DNA of 64,000 bases from Diphasiastrum complanatum (GCA_029204225.1 CM055105.1:14413221-14477220); one strand, 5' to 3'; counted from the stretch's first letter, positions 22,980 to 34,603 are shown. Translations and numbers: made by a program. Notes: generated from the letters alone by a model not told the origin.

Positions 22980-23468
22980 CAACTATCCGTGCTTTCACCA
23001 TTAAGCAGCACATTGCCTCAGTCATGCCCCACCACTATTTGGTCGATAGCCCTTATAGCTAAACGATCGACAGCTATCCCGCACCGGCAGCTAACCACCC
23101 GTGCTTTACACCCGAATTTGAGCAGCATCTCTATATATCAGTGGTTAACCCGTACAGTTCGAATATGTCACCCCGCACCCCACAAGGCACAGACTGTGCT
23201 TACACCAACCTAATGGCAGCACACTGCCTCTTCTGTCATATGTGCAGACAGTGCCAGGACCGAACCGTTAGAACTGACCGTGCTTACACCTCAAGGGCAG
23301 CACCTTGACTCATCAAGTCCCCTGTGTTGCTGACCACCCCGATCGTGGAAGCACCCGTGCTTACACTGTGGACAGCACCTTGCACAACAGTTGTCTTGAT
23401 GAACCTTAAATAGTGGCCATTTCTATGAGATCTGCATAGCTGACCGGCCAATCGGCTCTGATACCACA
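22980..23468 (-). repeat. Family A leader, reversed, with hairpin array and PBS
   Basis: This is the reverse complement of the leader. Hairpins lie between 22993 and 23384 and the PBS complement at 23454-23466. It meets the plus-strand LTR fragment head to head at 22979/22980, so the junction is an inversion or recombination breakpoint. Confidence 0.75.
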
Positions 23469-24190
23469 TGTAGCGCAAGCATCCCAAAGGGAGCCGGGAA
23501 CCACGACTTAGCCTCCCAGCTTTCAACTCTTGCCATCCAAACCCACTTGCCATACAAGCAGCCAACTCGCCAACAACGATCAGACTTAGCCAACTTGAAG
23601 TTCCGAAAACCAACATTGAGATCCAACCAGGCGCCATGTCAGATCGGCGGTCCCTATGTAGGTGACTTCTCTCCAAGCAAGCCGCCCGACGTACATCAAA
23701 CTTAACCAACTCAAAGCTTCGTTACAAATGAGTAACATCCATTCCAGGTAAGCGGTCTGACTGACCTCAGACTTAACCAACTGAAAGCTTCGTCACAAGC
23801 GCTGGAAGCCAACCTGGCACCACGCCAGACTGGACAGCCATAAACCGGTAACTTCCACCCAAGCAAGCCATCCAACTCAGCCGACAGGTTAGAGCCCATT
23901 CCCCAAGAGCTTAACCCATTCACGTTCATGCAAGGAACACTCAGAACCACAAGCTACGACAGATATGGAGACAACCAGTTCCTAGACCAAATGGTCTCAA
24001 CAGCATACCGCTGGCGCCACGGACCGAATGGTCCTGATGGCATACTGTTGGCATCCCGGGATACGACCCTCATCTATGTACCAACTTAAAAAATTTTGAA
24101 GCGGCCATACAACTGGCGCTTTTACCGAACACTAAAACCTAGAAGGTAATCAGAGTTAGTTTGAGGACAGTCCCACTTTATTGATAAATC
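23469..24190 (-). repeat. Family A LTR, reversed, truncated
   Basis: It begins (plus coordinates) TGTAGCGCAAGC after the PBS complement and matches the LTR as far as the AATAAA segment (TTTATTGATAAATC), then jumps to internal-region sequence. Read on the minus strand its left third is missing. Confidence 0.75.
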
Positions 24191-24977
24191 ATCTCCCCTA
24201 AAATTGCCCTTTCCAACTTTTGACTTCCTGCTTGCATCTGGTGGGCGTTGCCGCAAATGAAACTAACCCAAGAAACAGGCTAGCCATCCATCCTTTGCAA
24301 ACATTGAGTCGTTTTGGTGTCGTTCACGTGCGAGTACTTGAACTGCATATCCGCCGCACAGATTCTGGATATCGCCCATGCACAGTGAGTTTCAGTTCCG
24401 AAGGTGGCCGTCTCAAAATGAAGACCAACTGCTCCATAGAAGATCTCCCCTGAAATGGCCCTTTCCATCTTTTGACTTCCTGCTTGTGTCTGGTGGGCGT
24501 TGTCGCAAATGAAACTAACCCAAGAAACAGGCTAGCCATCCATCCTTTGCAAACATTGAGTCGTTTCGTTGTCGTTCACGTGTGAGTACTTGAACTACAA
24601 ATCCGCCCCACAGATTCTGTAGTCCTCTTTATTTGATGGTATCAGCCTTCAAAAGAAAATGTTCCTTCTCGAGCCATCAGCTCCTTGTATCACAAGCATT
24701 CATGCAAATCAGACAAAGCACGAGTACTAAGACTCACCACGAATACATACAAGTAAGACACTCAGGCAGGTATACTAACAAGTAACAAAGACAAGGTCCC
24801 CCTTTGAGATGGTCCTGCCAAAGGACCTTTGCCTGGCCGCGCCCATACAAATCGATCACGAAATCAGCCCACATAGGACACCTCTCCAACTATCCGTGCT
24901 TTCACCATTAAGCAGCACATTGCCTCAGCCACGCCCCACCACTTTTTGGTCGATAGCCCTTATAGCTAAACGATCGG
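24191..24977 (-). mobile_element. Family A internal region, reversed, interrupted by copia
   Basis: It is non-coding and homologous to the middle of the 3450-5774 internal region. It contains a tandem duplication of a unit of about 250 bp (starting near 24192 and 24443). It continues after the copia insertion at 31409: removing the copia element and one 5-bp duplicate restores an uninterrupted leader sequence as in the copy at 34200. Confidence 0.75.
24973..24977. other. Target-site duplication of the copia insertion (left)
   Basis: ATCGG here and again at 31409-31413 flank the copia element exactly. The five-base length is usual for copia integrase. Confidence 0.9.
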
Positions 24978-25632
24978 TGTGAAAAATACAGATCCTAAGT
25001 GGATCTAAACTCCAAGATCATTGGCTTGAATGCTTGCACTCCAAACTACATAAGCTAGGAATTGGCAACACATTCTATGCTACCTAGAATGCAAAGAACT
25101 TGATCAAAAAGCATTTATCACAAATGGAAACTTCCATAAACATCAAGTGCGGCCCAAAATAGCATTATACAGTCCATAATACATCAGCCTATCACTTTTG
25201 GAAAGCACCTAAGATCATACACAATAGCTTGAAGACAATACACACAACAATGCTCTCAATGGAGGAAGAAACAATGACAATGATCTATTGATCTCAATGA
25301 AGCATACAAAAGGTTTCTCCAACCTGTTCTCCACGACTTCCCTACTATTTATGGATGAGGAAGATGACTCTCTCTCCTCTCTCTAGAAGGTACTTGACCC
25401 TAGATATTCCCTATATAGGAAAAATAGCTAAAAATGGCTTATATGACCAAAATACATCAAAATGGTCTCATTTTGAAGGGTATGAAGTTTGACACTTCAT
25501 CATACTGAAAAAATACAGTAAATAAAAACATTGTGGCCTGGTTCACACGTGTGAAACTCCAGAACCAAAACTATTTACAATTTTAGCCAATTTAGGCCTC
25601 AAACTAGCTAGGAAATGTTGACAATTTTCACA
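24978..25632 (-). repeat. Copia LTR (3' LTR), 655 bp
   Basis: It has the same length as the partner LTR at 30754-31408 and I see no difference between them by eye, which points to recent insertion. Its ends are TGTG...CACA. A purine tract (25633-25641, read AAGAGGGAG on the minus strand) lies directly upstream in the sense of transcription. Confidence 0.95.
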
Positions 25633-28600
25633 CTCCCTCTTCAACATTGGATGCTAGTTTCAACATAGTCTTTGAGCACATTCCAAGATTAGATCTATGC
25701 ATTAAATATAGGTCCTTTCCCAATGGTTTGGTGAAGATATCAGCCACACACTCCTTTGAAGAGACATGTTGAAGCTCCACCTCTTTGGCAATGACTTGAT
25801 CTCTCACAAAATGGTGAGCAATCTCAATGTGCTTGCTCCTTGCATGAAAAACAGGATTGCTTGCCAAGCTTTGGGCTGAAAGGTTATCACAAAGTATGAT
25901 TGGAGTCTTCTCTGGTTCCAGCAAGTGAAGATCCAATAACATCCTCTTGATCCAAAGAATCTCCTTGGTGCATGTTGTTAATGCCTTGTACTCGGCTTCG
26001 GTGGAAGATAGAGAGATAGTTGGTTGCTTCTTTGATAGCCATGAGACCACTCCATCTCCAAGATAGATTGCAAAGGCACTTGTTGACTTCCTATCCATTT
26101 GATCACCTGCAAAATCTGAATCTGAAAATCCACAAAGGTTAGGTGTAGTACCTCCATACAAGATGCCAAAATCTCTAGATCCCGAGATGTATCTAAGTAC
26201 TCTCTTTCCTAGCTTCCAATGAGCCTCACTAGGATCTTGCATAAATTGACTTAGTTTACCAACCACAAAGCTTAGATCAGGTCTTGTGATGGTTAACCAT
26301 ATAAGAGATCCTATTAGCTTTCTATAGAGAGTAATGTCCTTGAAGGATCTTTCATTACTTCTTGTAGTTAGCTTTACATTTGATTCCATAGGAGTAGAAA
26401 CAACTTTACAATCTTCCATATGAAACCTTTTTAGAATAGAGTTAACATACTTTTCTTGACATATGAATGTAGATTTAGAAGTTCTAATAATCTCTATTCC
26501 TAAGATATAATGAAGTTTACCAAGATCTTGAATTTCAAACTCTCTTTTGAGTGCCATCTTGATTTCATCTATATCTAGATTGTTACCACCACTTAAGATA
26601 ATGTCATCAACATAGATCAAAAGTAAAGTGATATCATTTTCATTCAATCTAAAGTAGAGAGAATGATCATACTCACTCATAACAAAGTTTTGAGAAAGTA
26701 AGAAGGAATTGAGCTTAGCATACCAACTCCTTGGTGCTTGCTTTAGCCCATACAAACTCTTTTGGAGATAGCACACATGATTAGGCTCATCATGTGAAAC
26801 ATAGCCCTCGGGTTGCTCCATGTAAATATCTTCTTCAAGATCACCATTCAAGAAGGCATTAGCAACATCCATTTGCCACATATCCCAATCATAAAGAGTT
26901 GCAAGAGAGATTAGGATTCGAATAGTTACCATCTTTGCCACGGGTGCAAAGGTCTCATCATAGTCAATACCATATTCTTGAGCATACCCCTTTGCCACCA
27001 ACCTTGCCTTGTACTTGTTGATTGATCCATCTTGATTTGTCTTGATCTTGAAGATCCACTTACAACCAATTGCCTTCTTGTCCTTTGGAAGCTTTACCAA
27101 CCTCCATGTGTTGCTTTTGATGAGTGCTTGATGCTCATGATCCATGGCTTGGATCCATTCCTTCTTTTGAATTGCTTCACCTACACAAGTTGGTTCATCA
27201 AAAGAGGTAAGAAAAGCAAAGTTAGAGTTGTCCACCACTTGCTTTCCTTTTTCATCATAGGTTAGCCTTGATGGCTTAGCCCTTTGCCTTTGAGTCTTCC
27301 TTGAAGTTTGCTTTGGAGTGGCATCTCCATCTTCATCCAAGACATCTTGCACATCATGATGATTAGTAGGCACATCAACATCAACATCAACAACATTGGA
27401 AACATTCTCTTCATGAAAGATGACATCCCTACTTATGACAACTTTCTTTGTAGAAGGAATGTACACTTTGTAAGCCTTGCTTACTTCACTATAGCCAACA
27501 AACACACCCTTCTTTGATGAAGGATCTTCTTTAGTTCTATCATCAAGTGTGATATTGACAAAACATGTACATCCAAAGATCCTACAATGCTTGACACTCG
27601 GCCTTCTACCATAAAGAACCTCATGAGGAGTTTTACCATCCAAGGAAGCACTTGTCCATCTATTACATAGATAGTTAGCACATGCTAAAGCTTCCCCCCA
27701 AAAAGACTTAGCAAGATTAGCATGTAGTCTCATTGCCTTGGCACATTCACAAAGGGTTCTATTCTTCCTCTCGGCCACTCCATTCTGTTGTGGAGTCCTA
27801 GGACTAGACATCTCCCTCTTAATCCCATGTGCTATACAAAAGTCTTTGAACCTATTTGAGGTGTATTCCCCTCCATTATCAGATCTTAAGCATTTGATCT
27901 TTGTATTGAATTGGTTTTCCATTTCATTCTTGAACTTGACAAATGCAGCAAACACTTCATCCTTACTTTTAAGAAGATAGATCCAAGTATACCTACTAAA
28001 GTCATCAATGAAAGTTGCATACATCTTTGCCCCACCATTGCTAGTTGTACTAGAAGAATGAATATCAGAATGCACAAGTTGAAAAGCTTCTTTAGATCTA
28101 GAAGTAGATCTAGAATAAGCAAGTCTATGAGATTTGGACAAGGCACAATGTTCACAAACACTATTGTTTGCAACAAGACTTTTAGGGAGACCAAGAACAA
28201 GCTCTTTCTTTGCCATTACCTCCAAAGATTTGAAGTTGGGATGGCCCAACCTCTTGTGCCAAACTTCTTGGTTTGTCAATTGCTCCCTAGCCATACATCC
28301 TTCATGATTAGAGATCACACATGCATCAAGCTTGAAAAGTTTACCATGCCTCCTACCTTGAGCAATCAAGGATCCACATTTACTTATCAAACATGCATCT
28401 CCAATGAACTCCACATCAAGTCCTTTGTCAATCATTTGACTTACACTAAGCAAATTCTTAGTGATTGAAGGAATGTACAAAACATTTTCAAGATTTGCTT
28501 TCCTATTTGTTGAAAGGGAAATAGGAATAGTGCCTATGCCTTTGATGTCACATTGACCATCATTTGCAGTGTAGATGATGTTACCTTCTCCCTCATAAGA

Positions 28601-29581
28601 CAATAAGGATGTAAAGTATTCCTTATGTCTTGTCATGTGAGATGAGGCTCCACTATCAATCCACCAAGGATCATTATCATCTATGTTGGCTAACAAACTT
28701 GAAGTCATAACAAGTGATTCACATGTGTTATGTTCTTCCTCATCTATTGTAAGATTTCCTTGCCTCTCTCCTTGCTCTCTTTTCTTCTTATAACATTCAT
28801 TTGCAAAATGACCTTTTATCCCACAATAAAAGCACTTGAACTTTGACTTATTGTTCTTAGTAGAAGAGGAAGAGGAAGAGTGATCATCATGATCAAAGTT
28901 ACCACCTTTGGACCATTTCCCTTTGCCTTTACCTTTGCCCTTGAATTTGCCTTTTGTGAAGAAAGCCTCTTCACCTCCACCTTGCAAGGATGCACCATCA
29001 AGCTTTGATTGCAACCTATGTTCTTCAGCCAATAAGATTTCTTGCAAGTCAACCACACTTGGCAAGACTCTTTGAATGGCAAAACTTTGCACAAGGTTAG
29101 CATGTTCATTTAGCAAACCATTCAACATAACTTGGACTATTTCACCATCTTTTATGTTCTCATCAATGCATGCTAAATCATCACTTAGGGACTTAACTCT
29201 CAAGATAAATGCATGAGCACTTTCACCCTCTCTTTGCCTACTAGAAAATATTTGTCTCCTTAGGGTCAATACCCTAGATGTGGACTTTGATTCAAAGAGC
29301 TTCTTTAAGGCATTCCATGCCTCACTTGCACTTTGACACTTTCCAACTTCCTTGAGAAGTTCATTTGTAACATTCATTTTAATGATATGAAGAGCCCTTT
29401 TGGCCTTCTTATCAAACCTTTGTTGCTCTTGAAGTGTGAGAGGTCTCTCTTCAATTTCTGCAACTATGTCCATGAGTTCATTCAACTCAAGTAAGGACTC
29501 CATCCTCACTTTCCAAGTAGAGTAGTTTGATGAACTCAACCTTTCACTAGACTCTAGCATGATCCCACCATTGGAAGCCAT
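25628..29581 (-). CDS. Ty1/copia gag-pol polyprotein (1317 aa)
   Basis: A single polyprotein encodes capsid, protease, integrase, reverse transcriptase and RNase H of a copia element. Visible parts are: Gag (about residues 10-200); a Lys/Gly-rich stretch (about 210-225); a CCHC zinc knuckle, C250 to C263; protease WWIDSGASSHMT with DSG at 309-311; integrase with a HHCC finger (about 442-480) and D506, D568, E604 as the DDE triad; reverse transcriptase with YVDD at 990-993; and RNase H (about 1180-1300, with STEAEY). All key residues are present and there is no stop or frameshift. The ATG at 29581 gives the usual copia N-terminus. The TGA stop overlaps the first bases of the 3' LTR, so the polypurine tract is translated as the last residues. 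Transcription should start in the LTR at 30754-31408. Confidence 0.97.
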   Translation of the reverse strand: MASNGGIMLESSERLSSSNYSTWKVRMESLLELNELMDIVAEIEERPLTLQEQQRFDKKAKRALHIIKMNVTNELLKEVGKCQSASEAWNALKKLFESKSTSRVLTLRRQIFSSRQREGESAHAFILRVKSLSDDLACIDENIKDGEIVQVMLNGLLNEHANLVQSFAIQRVLPSVVDLQEILLAEEHRLQSKLDGASLQGGGEEAFFTKGKFKGKGKGKGKWSKGGNFDHDDHSSSSSSTKNNKSKFKCFYCGIKGHFANECYKKKREQGERQGNLTIDEEEHNTCESLVMTSSLLANIDDNDPWWIDSGASSHMTRHKEYFTSLLSYEGEGNIIYTANDGQCDIKGIGTIPISLSTNRKANLENVLYIPSITKNLLSVSQMIDKGLDVEFIGDACLISKCGSLIAQGRRHGKLFKLDACVISNHEGCMAREQLTNQEVWHKRLGHPNFKSLEVMAKKELVLGLPKSLVANNSVCEHCALSKSHRLAYSRSTSRSKEAFQLVHSDIHSSSTTSNGGAKMYATFIDDFSRYTWIYLLKSKDEVFAAFVKFKNEMENQFNTKIKCLRSDNGGEYTSNRFKDFCIAHGIKREMSSPRTPQQNGVAERKNRTLCECAKAMRLHANLAKSFWGEALACANYLCNRWTSASLDGKTPHEVLYGRRPSVKHCRIFGCTCFVNITLDDRTKEDPSSKKGVFVGYSEVSKAYKVYIPSTKKVVISRDVIFHEENVSNVVDVDVDVPTNHHDVQDVLDEDGDATPKQTSRKTQRQRAKPSRLTYDEKGKQVVDNSNFAFLTSFDEPTCVGEAIQKKEWIQAMDHEHQALIKSNTWRLVKLPKDKKAIGCKWIFKIKTNQDGSINKYKARLVAKGYAQEYGIDYDETFAPVAKMVTIRILISLATLYDWDMWQMDVANAFLNGDLEEDIYMEQPEGYVSHDEPNHVCYLQKSLYGLKQAPRSWYAKLNSFLLSQNFVMSEYDHSLYFRLNENDITLLLIYVDDIILSGGNNLDIDEIKMALKREFEIQDLGKLHYILGIEIIRTSKSTFICQEKYVNSILKRFHMEDCKVVSTPMESNVKLTTRSNERSFKDITLYRKLIGSLIWLTITRPDLSFVVGKLSQFMQDPSEAHWKLGKRVLRYISGSRDFGILYGGTTPNLCGFSDSDFAGDQMDRKSTSAFAIYLGDGVVSWLSKKQPTISLSSTEAEYKALTTCTKEILWIKRMLLDLHLLEPEKTPIILCDNLSAQSLASNPVFHARSKHIEIAHHFVRDQVIAKEVELQHVSSKECVADIFTKPLGKDLYLMHRSNLGMCSKTMLKLASNVEEGV
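25633..25641 (-). other. Polypurine tract of copia element
   Basis: Read on the minus strand it is AAGAGGGAG, immediately before the 3' LTR and inside the last codons of the polyprotein (EEGV). Confidence 0.8.
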
Positions 29582-30740
29582 GATTCTAATGTTTCTTCAA
29601 CTTTTAGGTTCTGTCCTAAAGCACTTAGCACTCACTTTTCTCTCAACAAATGATAGATAAAGAGATCTATGAAGATTTAGGACCCTAAAACACTTCTATC
29701 TTGAACCTAGATGGTTTCCAAGCATAGAAAGGAAGATTGAAACACATGCAACACTTTGCACACACTAAGAATGGATTACAAAATCAAACCAACCTGAACA
29801 CACTCTTGCTTAAGCTCTCAAACTTTCCAGCAAGTGACCAAATCAAGTTATGGTGTGAAGAGTTACTTGCATTCTTAGAAAATACCCAAAACTAGGATGC
29901 CAAGATTACCTAGTAATGAACAAACTTGATCAACATATGATCAACACACTAAGATATTGATTCAACCTGTAAAACCACATGTAAACCACACTTCTAAAAG
30001 TTTATAAACTCCAGCAAGTGATAAATACAAGATTTAGAGGTGAATGAATGAGCACACTTAGTGAATCACAAGACTAGCTTCACTATCTTGTCAAATCTTG
30101 GTGTTTAGATGTAGATCTAAGATCACTTCACATGAGAATGTTCCTCAACCTGTTAAGAACCTGAAAACACACTTGCATAATGGGTAACACCTTCCAGCAA
30201 ATGCTCCAATCAAATTACATAAGGAGAGTTACTTACATGCTCAACAAAGTACACCAAAATTTATGCCAAAATTGATGACAATCTTTACAATATGCTCTTC
30301 ACAATGGAGCTTACAATATGTTCACCCAAAAAAGGGGATCTTTCATCCAAATGGGAGCTTTGCTCAGCCTTTAGGAGAATTACAACTCACTCAAAAGAGC
30401 ATTTGTCATCCACTTAAGGAGAAGTTTCATCCACTTAAGGAGAGTGTTCATCCAAGAATGGAGATTGTCAACAATAGGATTGAAAAGAACATTGTTAGTA
30501 TTGAATATGCACAAGCCTCACAATCACAAATGATTAGGTGTTATGATCTGATCCAAAATAGTTTCTTTTCAGCCTCTGATCTTCAATAGACTTGAAATAT
30601 GCTTTTGATCCACAAGTTCAACTCACAAAACAAAGGTTAGTAAGATTTGATCAACAAAGCAATGCAAAATCATGCTAGAACTTGATCAAACATCCAAATA
30701 TCACCAAAAATGGAATACTTACTGTAAATAGAAGCCAACC
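29582..30740 (-). other. Copia untranslated leader with three degenerate repeats
   Basis: The 1.16 kb between PBS and start codon is AT-rich and non-coding. It contains three diverged units spaced about 180 bp apart (plus coordinates near 29790, 29965 and 30148). Each begins CAACCTG and, about 40 bp on, has the word CCAGCAA(G/A)TG followed by a TACAAGATTT- or CAAATTA-like segment. A plus-strand ORF at 30263-30589 looks incidental. Confidence 0.65.
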
Positions 30741-30753
30741 AGCTCTGATACCA
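30741..30753 (-). other. Copia primer-binding site
   Basis: Read on the minus strand it is TGGTATCAGAGCT, directly after the 5' LTR, and matches the complement of plant initiator-Met tRNA. Confidence 0.95.
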
Positions 30754-31408
30754 TGTGAAAAATACAGATCCTAAGTGGATCTAAACTCCAAGATCATTGG
30801 CTTGAATGCTTGCACTCCAAACTACATAAGCTAGGAATTGGCAACACATTCTATGCTACCTAGAATGCAAAGAACTTGATCAAAAAGCATTTATCACAAA
30901 TGGAAACTTCCATAAACATCAAGTGCGGCCCAAAATAGCATTATACAGTCCATAATACATCAGCCTATCACTTTTGGAAAGCACCTAAGATCATACACAA
31001 TAGCTTGAAGACAATACACACAACAATGCTCTCAATGGAGGAAGAAACAATGACAATGATCTATTGATCTCAATGAAGCATACAAAAGGTTTCTCCAACC
31101 TGTTCTCCACGACTTCCCTACTATTTATGGATGAGGAAGATGACTCTCTCTCCTCTCTCTAGAAGGTACTTGACCCTAGATATTCCCTATATAGGAAAAA
31201 TAGCTAAAAATGGCTTATATGACCAAAATACATCAAAATGGTCTCATTTTGAAGGGTATGAAGTTTGACACTTCATCATACTGAAAAAATACAGTAAATA
31301 AAAACATTGTGGCCTGGTTCACACGTGTGAAACTCCAGAACCAAAACTATTTACAATTTTAGCCAATTTAGGCCTCAAACTAGCTAGGAAATGTTGACAA
31401 TTTTCACA
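30754..31408 (-). repeat. Copia LTR (5' LTR and promoter), 655 bp
   Basis: It pairs with 24978-25632. On the minus strand it starts TGTGAAAATTGTC and ends TTTTTCACA. As the 5' LTR it should carry the promoter; a TATATAGG-like box lies at about 31188-31196 (plus coordinates; minus reading CCTATATAGG). Confidence 0.95.
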
Positions 31409-31809
31409 ATCGGCAGCTATCCCGCACCGGCAGCTAACCACCCGTGCTTTACACCCGTATTCGAGCAGCATCTCTGTATCAATGGTTAACCCGTATAGTT
31501 CGAATATGTCGCCCCGCACCCCGCAAGGCACAAACCGTGCTTACACCAACGTAATGGTAGCACACTGCCTCATCTGTCCTACGTGCAGACAGCGCCAGGC
31601 CCGAACCGCGAGAACTGACCATGCTTACACCTCAAGGGCAGCACTTTGACTCATCAAGTCTCCCGTTCTGTCGACCACCCCGACCGTGGACGCAACCGTG
31701 CTTACACTGTGGGCAGCACCTTGCACAACAGTTGTCTTGATGAACTCCAGACCGTGGCCATTTCCGTGAGATCCGCATAGTTGACCGGCCAGTCGGCTCA
31801 GAGTCCACA
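31409..31809 (-). repeat. Family A leader, reversed (continuation beyond copia)
   Basis: It starts with the second ATCGG of the target duplication and continues the leader interrupted at 24977. Most hairpins of the array are here (about 31431-31720). The PBS complement at 31795-31807 is degenerate. Confidence 0.75.
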
Positions 31810-32757
31810 TGTAGCACAGGCATCCTGTAGTGCAGGCATCCCAAAGGGAGTCGGGAACCACGACTTAGCTTCCCAGCCAACTCGCGAACAACGATCAGAC
31901 TTAACCAGCTTGAAGTTCCGAAAACCAACATTGAGATCCAACCTGGCGCCGGGCCAGATCGGGGGTCCCGATGTGGGTGACTTCCCTCCAAGCAAGCCGC
32001 CCGACGTACATCAAACTTAACCAACTCGAAGCTTCGTTACAAACGAGTAACATCCAATCCAAGCAAGCGGTCTGACTTACATCAGACTTAACCAATTGAA
32101 AGCTTCGTCACGAGCGCTGGAAGCCAACCTGGCGCTACGCCAGACTGGACAGCCATAAACAGGTAACATCCACCCACGCAAGCCATCCAACTCAGCCGAC
32201 AGGTTAGAGCCCGTTCCCAAGAGCTTAACCCATTCACGTTCATGCAAGGAACACTCAGAACCACAAGCCGCGACAGATATGGAAACAACTAGTTCCTGGA
32301 CCAAATGGTCCTGACAGCATACCGCTGGCGCCACGGACCGAATGTCCTGACGGCATACCGCTGGCGTCCCGGGATACGACCCTCAGCTATGTGCCAAGTT
32401 AAAAATTTTGAAAGCGGCCTTACAACTGGCGCTTTTACCGAACACTGAAACCCAGAAGGTAATCATAGTCAGTTTGAGAAAAATCCCACTTTATTGATAA
32501 ATCTGAGAAGGTTACATTTCAAGTGTGTGACCGACCCTAGTCTCCGGGGCGCTAGCATGCCAAGGCGAGAGCCAGGACAACATTCCAGCAAGGGAGGCTG
32601 AGACTTGGCAAGAGCTCGCCCTGAGTCGCAACCCACACTCCCCTATAGTATTGGTGTGATTTGGCACCTCCCCTCATACCAAGCACTCTACCCAAACTGG
32701 TAAAGCACGTTTTTCTCTCTCTAGTATTTTCTCTTTCTAGAAAGTCATTTTCTCTCC
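31810..32757 (-). repeat. Family A LTR, reversed, truncated
   Basis: It begins TGTAGCACAGG. A 16-bp duplication of the LTR end occurs at 31810-31841. The LTR stops at the TCTCTCT-rich segment near 32757 and switches to internal sequence, probably by recombination between short TCTCTCC matches. Confidence 0.75.
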
Positions 32758-34603
32758 TTGATTTCTCTCCTTATCCCAGCCTGATCTTGATACTTTTCCT
32801 TCTTGGCTCCTTAAGGTAGGCAAAGATTGAGTACTCCTCAATGCACCTCTCACTTAGCTTGAAGTAGCTCTTTGAATCAGCCCAAATGTAACCATTGACC
32901 TCGTGGAGAGCCAAAGGGACGCACCAGTTTGATCCGCATACGAACTATCTCTTCACGTTTGTTTGAAGCACCATGTCCGTCGCACAAAACTTGACTTTCA
33001 CAATTCCATCACTGGTCAGTTGCCTCACAGTCAAAACAAGAAGTGTACATCGAGCTTGGCTTCAAGTAGCTCTCTTTGAATAAGACACATGCACCCAGAG
33101 TTTGCACTAGTCCGATCTCAATACGAACTGTGCCTTAGCGTCCATTCGAAATACCAAGTCTCTCATGCAAGACTCAACTTTCACAGTTCCTTCATTGATC
33201 AGCTGCCTTACATGTAACACAAGCCAGTGTACTCATATGTTTCCTCATCATTGCTGGTCCAGAGAAAGCCTATAACAAGCTTTCCTTTCCACAACAAAAA
33301 CTTGTCAACTTAATAGGTCCAAAGTTCTCCAGTCTTCTCGTGTGAGTATGGTTGGGTCACCTTGAATTTGCCCCCGTTTTGATCAACTTTCATTCAAAAT
33401 TTGCCCCAAGAGAGAGGTGTGTGTGATAGTTCCCCTCCACTTATAAAATCAGCTGATCGGACTTAGAGTAGAGTTCTTCGGACAAAAAGCCTTTCCAACA
33501 CTTTGCTTCCCATCTACTGGGATTATGGCTCGATCCGACTTGTTGCCAATCTCTGAAGAGGATCCGAGTCGTTCCCCTTTGAGGAAAAAAACCCAATTGA
33601 TACTGGATATCACCCATGGTCAGTGACTTTCAGTTCCGAAGGTGGCCGTCCCAAAATGAAGACCAGCTACTCGATAGAAGATCTTTCCACCTTTTGACCT
33701 CCTGCTTGCGTCTGGTGGGCGTTGTCGCAAGTGAAACTAACCTAAGAAACAAGCTAGCCATCCATCCTTTGCAAACATTGAGTCGTTTCATTGACGTTCA
33801 CGTGCGAGTACTCGAACTCCAAATCCGCCCCACAGATTCTGTAGTCCTCTTTGTTTGAAGGTATCAGCCTTCAAAAGAAAGGTTCCTTCTCGAGCCATCA
33901 GCTCCTTGTATCACAAGCAATCATGCAAACCAGGCAAAGCACGAGAACTAAGAATCACCACGAATACATACAAGTAAGACACTCAGGCAGGTTTACTAAC
34001 AAGTAACAAAGACAAGGTCCCCCTTTGAGATGGTCCTGCCAACAAATCGATACATACAAATCCTGGCCGCGACCATACAAATCGATCACGGAATCGGCCC
34101 ACATAGGACACCCCTCCAACTATCCGTGCTTTCACCATTAAGCAGCACATTGCATCAGTCACGCCCCACCACTTTTCGATCGATAGCCCTTGTAGCTAAA
34201 CGATCGGCAGTTATCCCGCACCGGCAGCTAACCACCCCTGCTTTACACCCGAATTCGAACAGCATCTCTATATCAATGGTTAACCCGTACAGTTCGAATG
34301 TGTCACCCCGCACCCCACAAGGCACAGACTGTGCTTACACCAACCTAATGGCAGCACACTGCCTCATCTGTCCTTCGTGCAGACAGTGCCAGGCCCGAAC
34401 CGCGAGAACTGACCGTGATTACACCTCAAGGGCAGCACCTTGACTCATCAAGTCCGCCGTTCTGTCGACCACCCCGATCGTGGATGCACCCATGATTACA
34501 CTGTGGGCAACACCTTGCACAACAGTTGTCTTGATGAACCCCAAATAGTGGCCATTTCCGTGAGATCCACATAGCTGAACGGCCAGTCGCCTCTGATACC
34601 ACA
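32758..34603 (-). mobile_element. Family A internal region, reversed
   Basis: It is non-coding. From high to low coordinates: PBS complement 34589-34601, hairpin leader 34126-34506, then the middle region with a single (not duplicated) 250-bp unit at about 33630-33860. One stem of the array is broken here (near 34490). No protein domain is visible. Confidence 0.75.

Larger units (their letters stand above)
24978..31408 (-). mobile_element. Complete, apparently intact Ty1/copia retrotransposon (6.4 kb)
   Basis: It has paired 655-bp LTRs, a PBS, a single uninterrupted gag-pol ORF, a purine tract and a perfect 5-bp target-site duplication (ATCGG). It is inserted in the hairpin leader of a minus-strand family A element. 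It has everything expected for autonomous transposition; activity cannot be judged from sequence alone. Confidence 0.95.

Noticed and set aside
27911-28468. Plus-strand ORF of 185 residues opposite the copia polyprotein
   Set aside because: It is the antisense shadow of a long conserved coding region and has no domain or start context of its own.
30263-30589. Plus-strand ORF of 108 residues with HPLKE-type repeats in the copia leader
   Set aside because: It is antisense to the leader, its repeats come from local short duplications, and no promoter or homology supports it.
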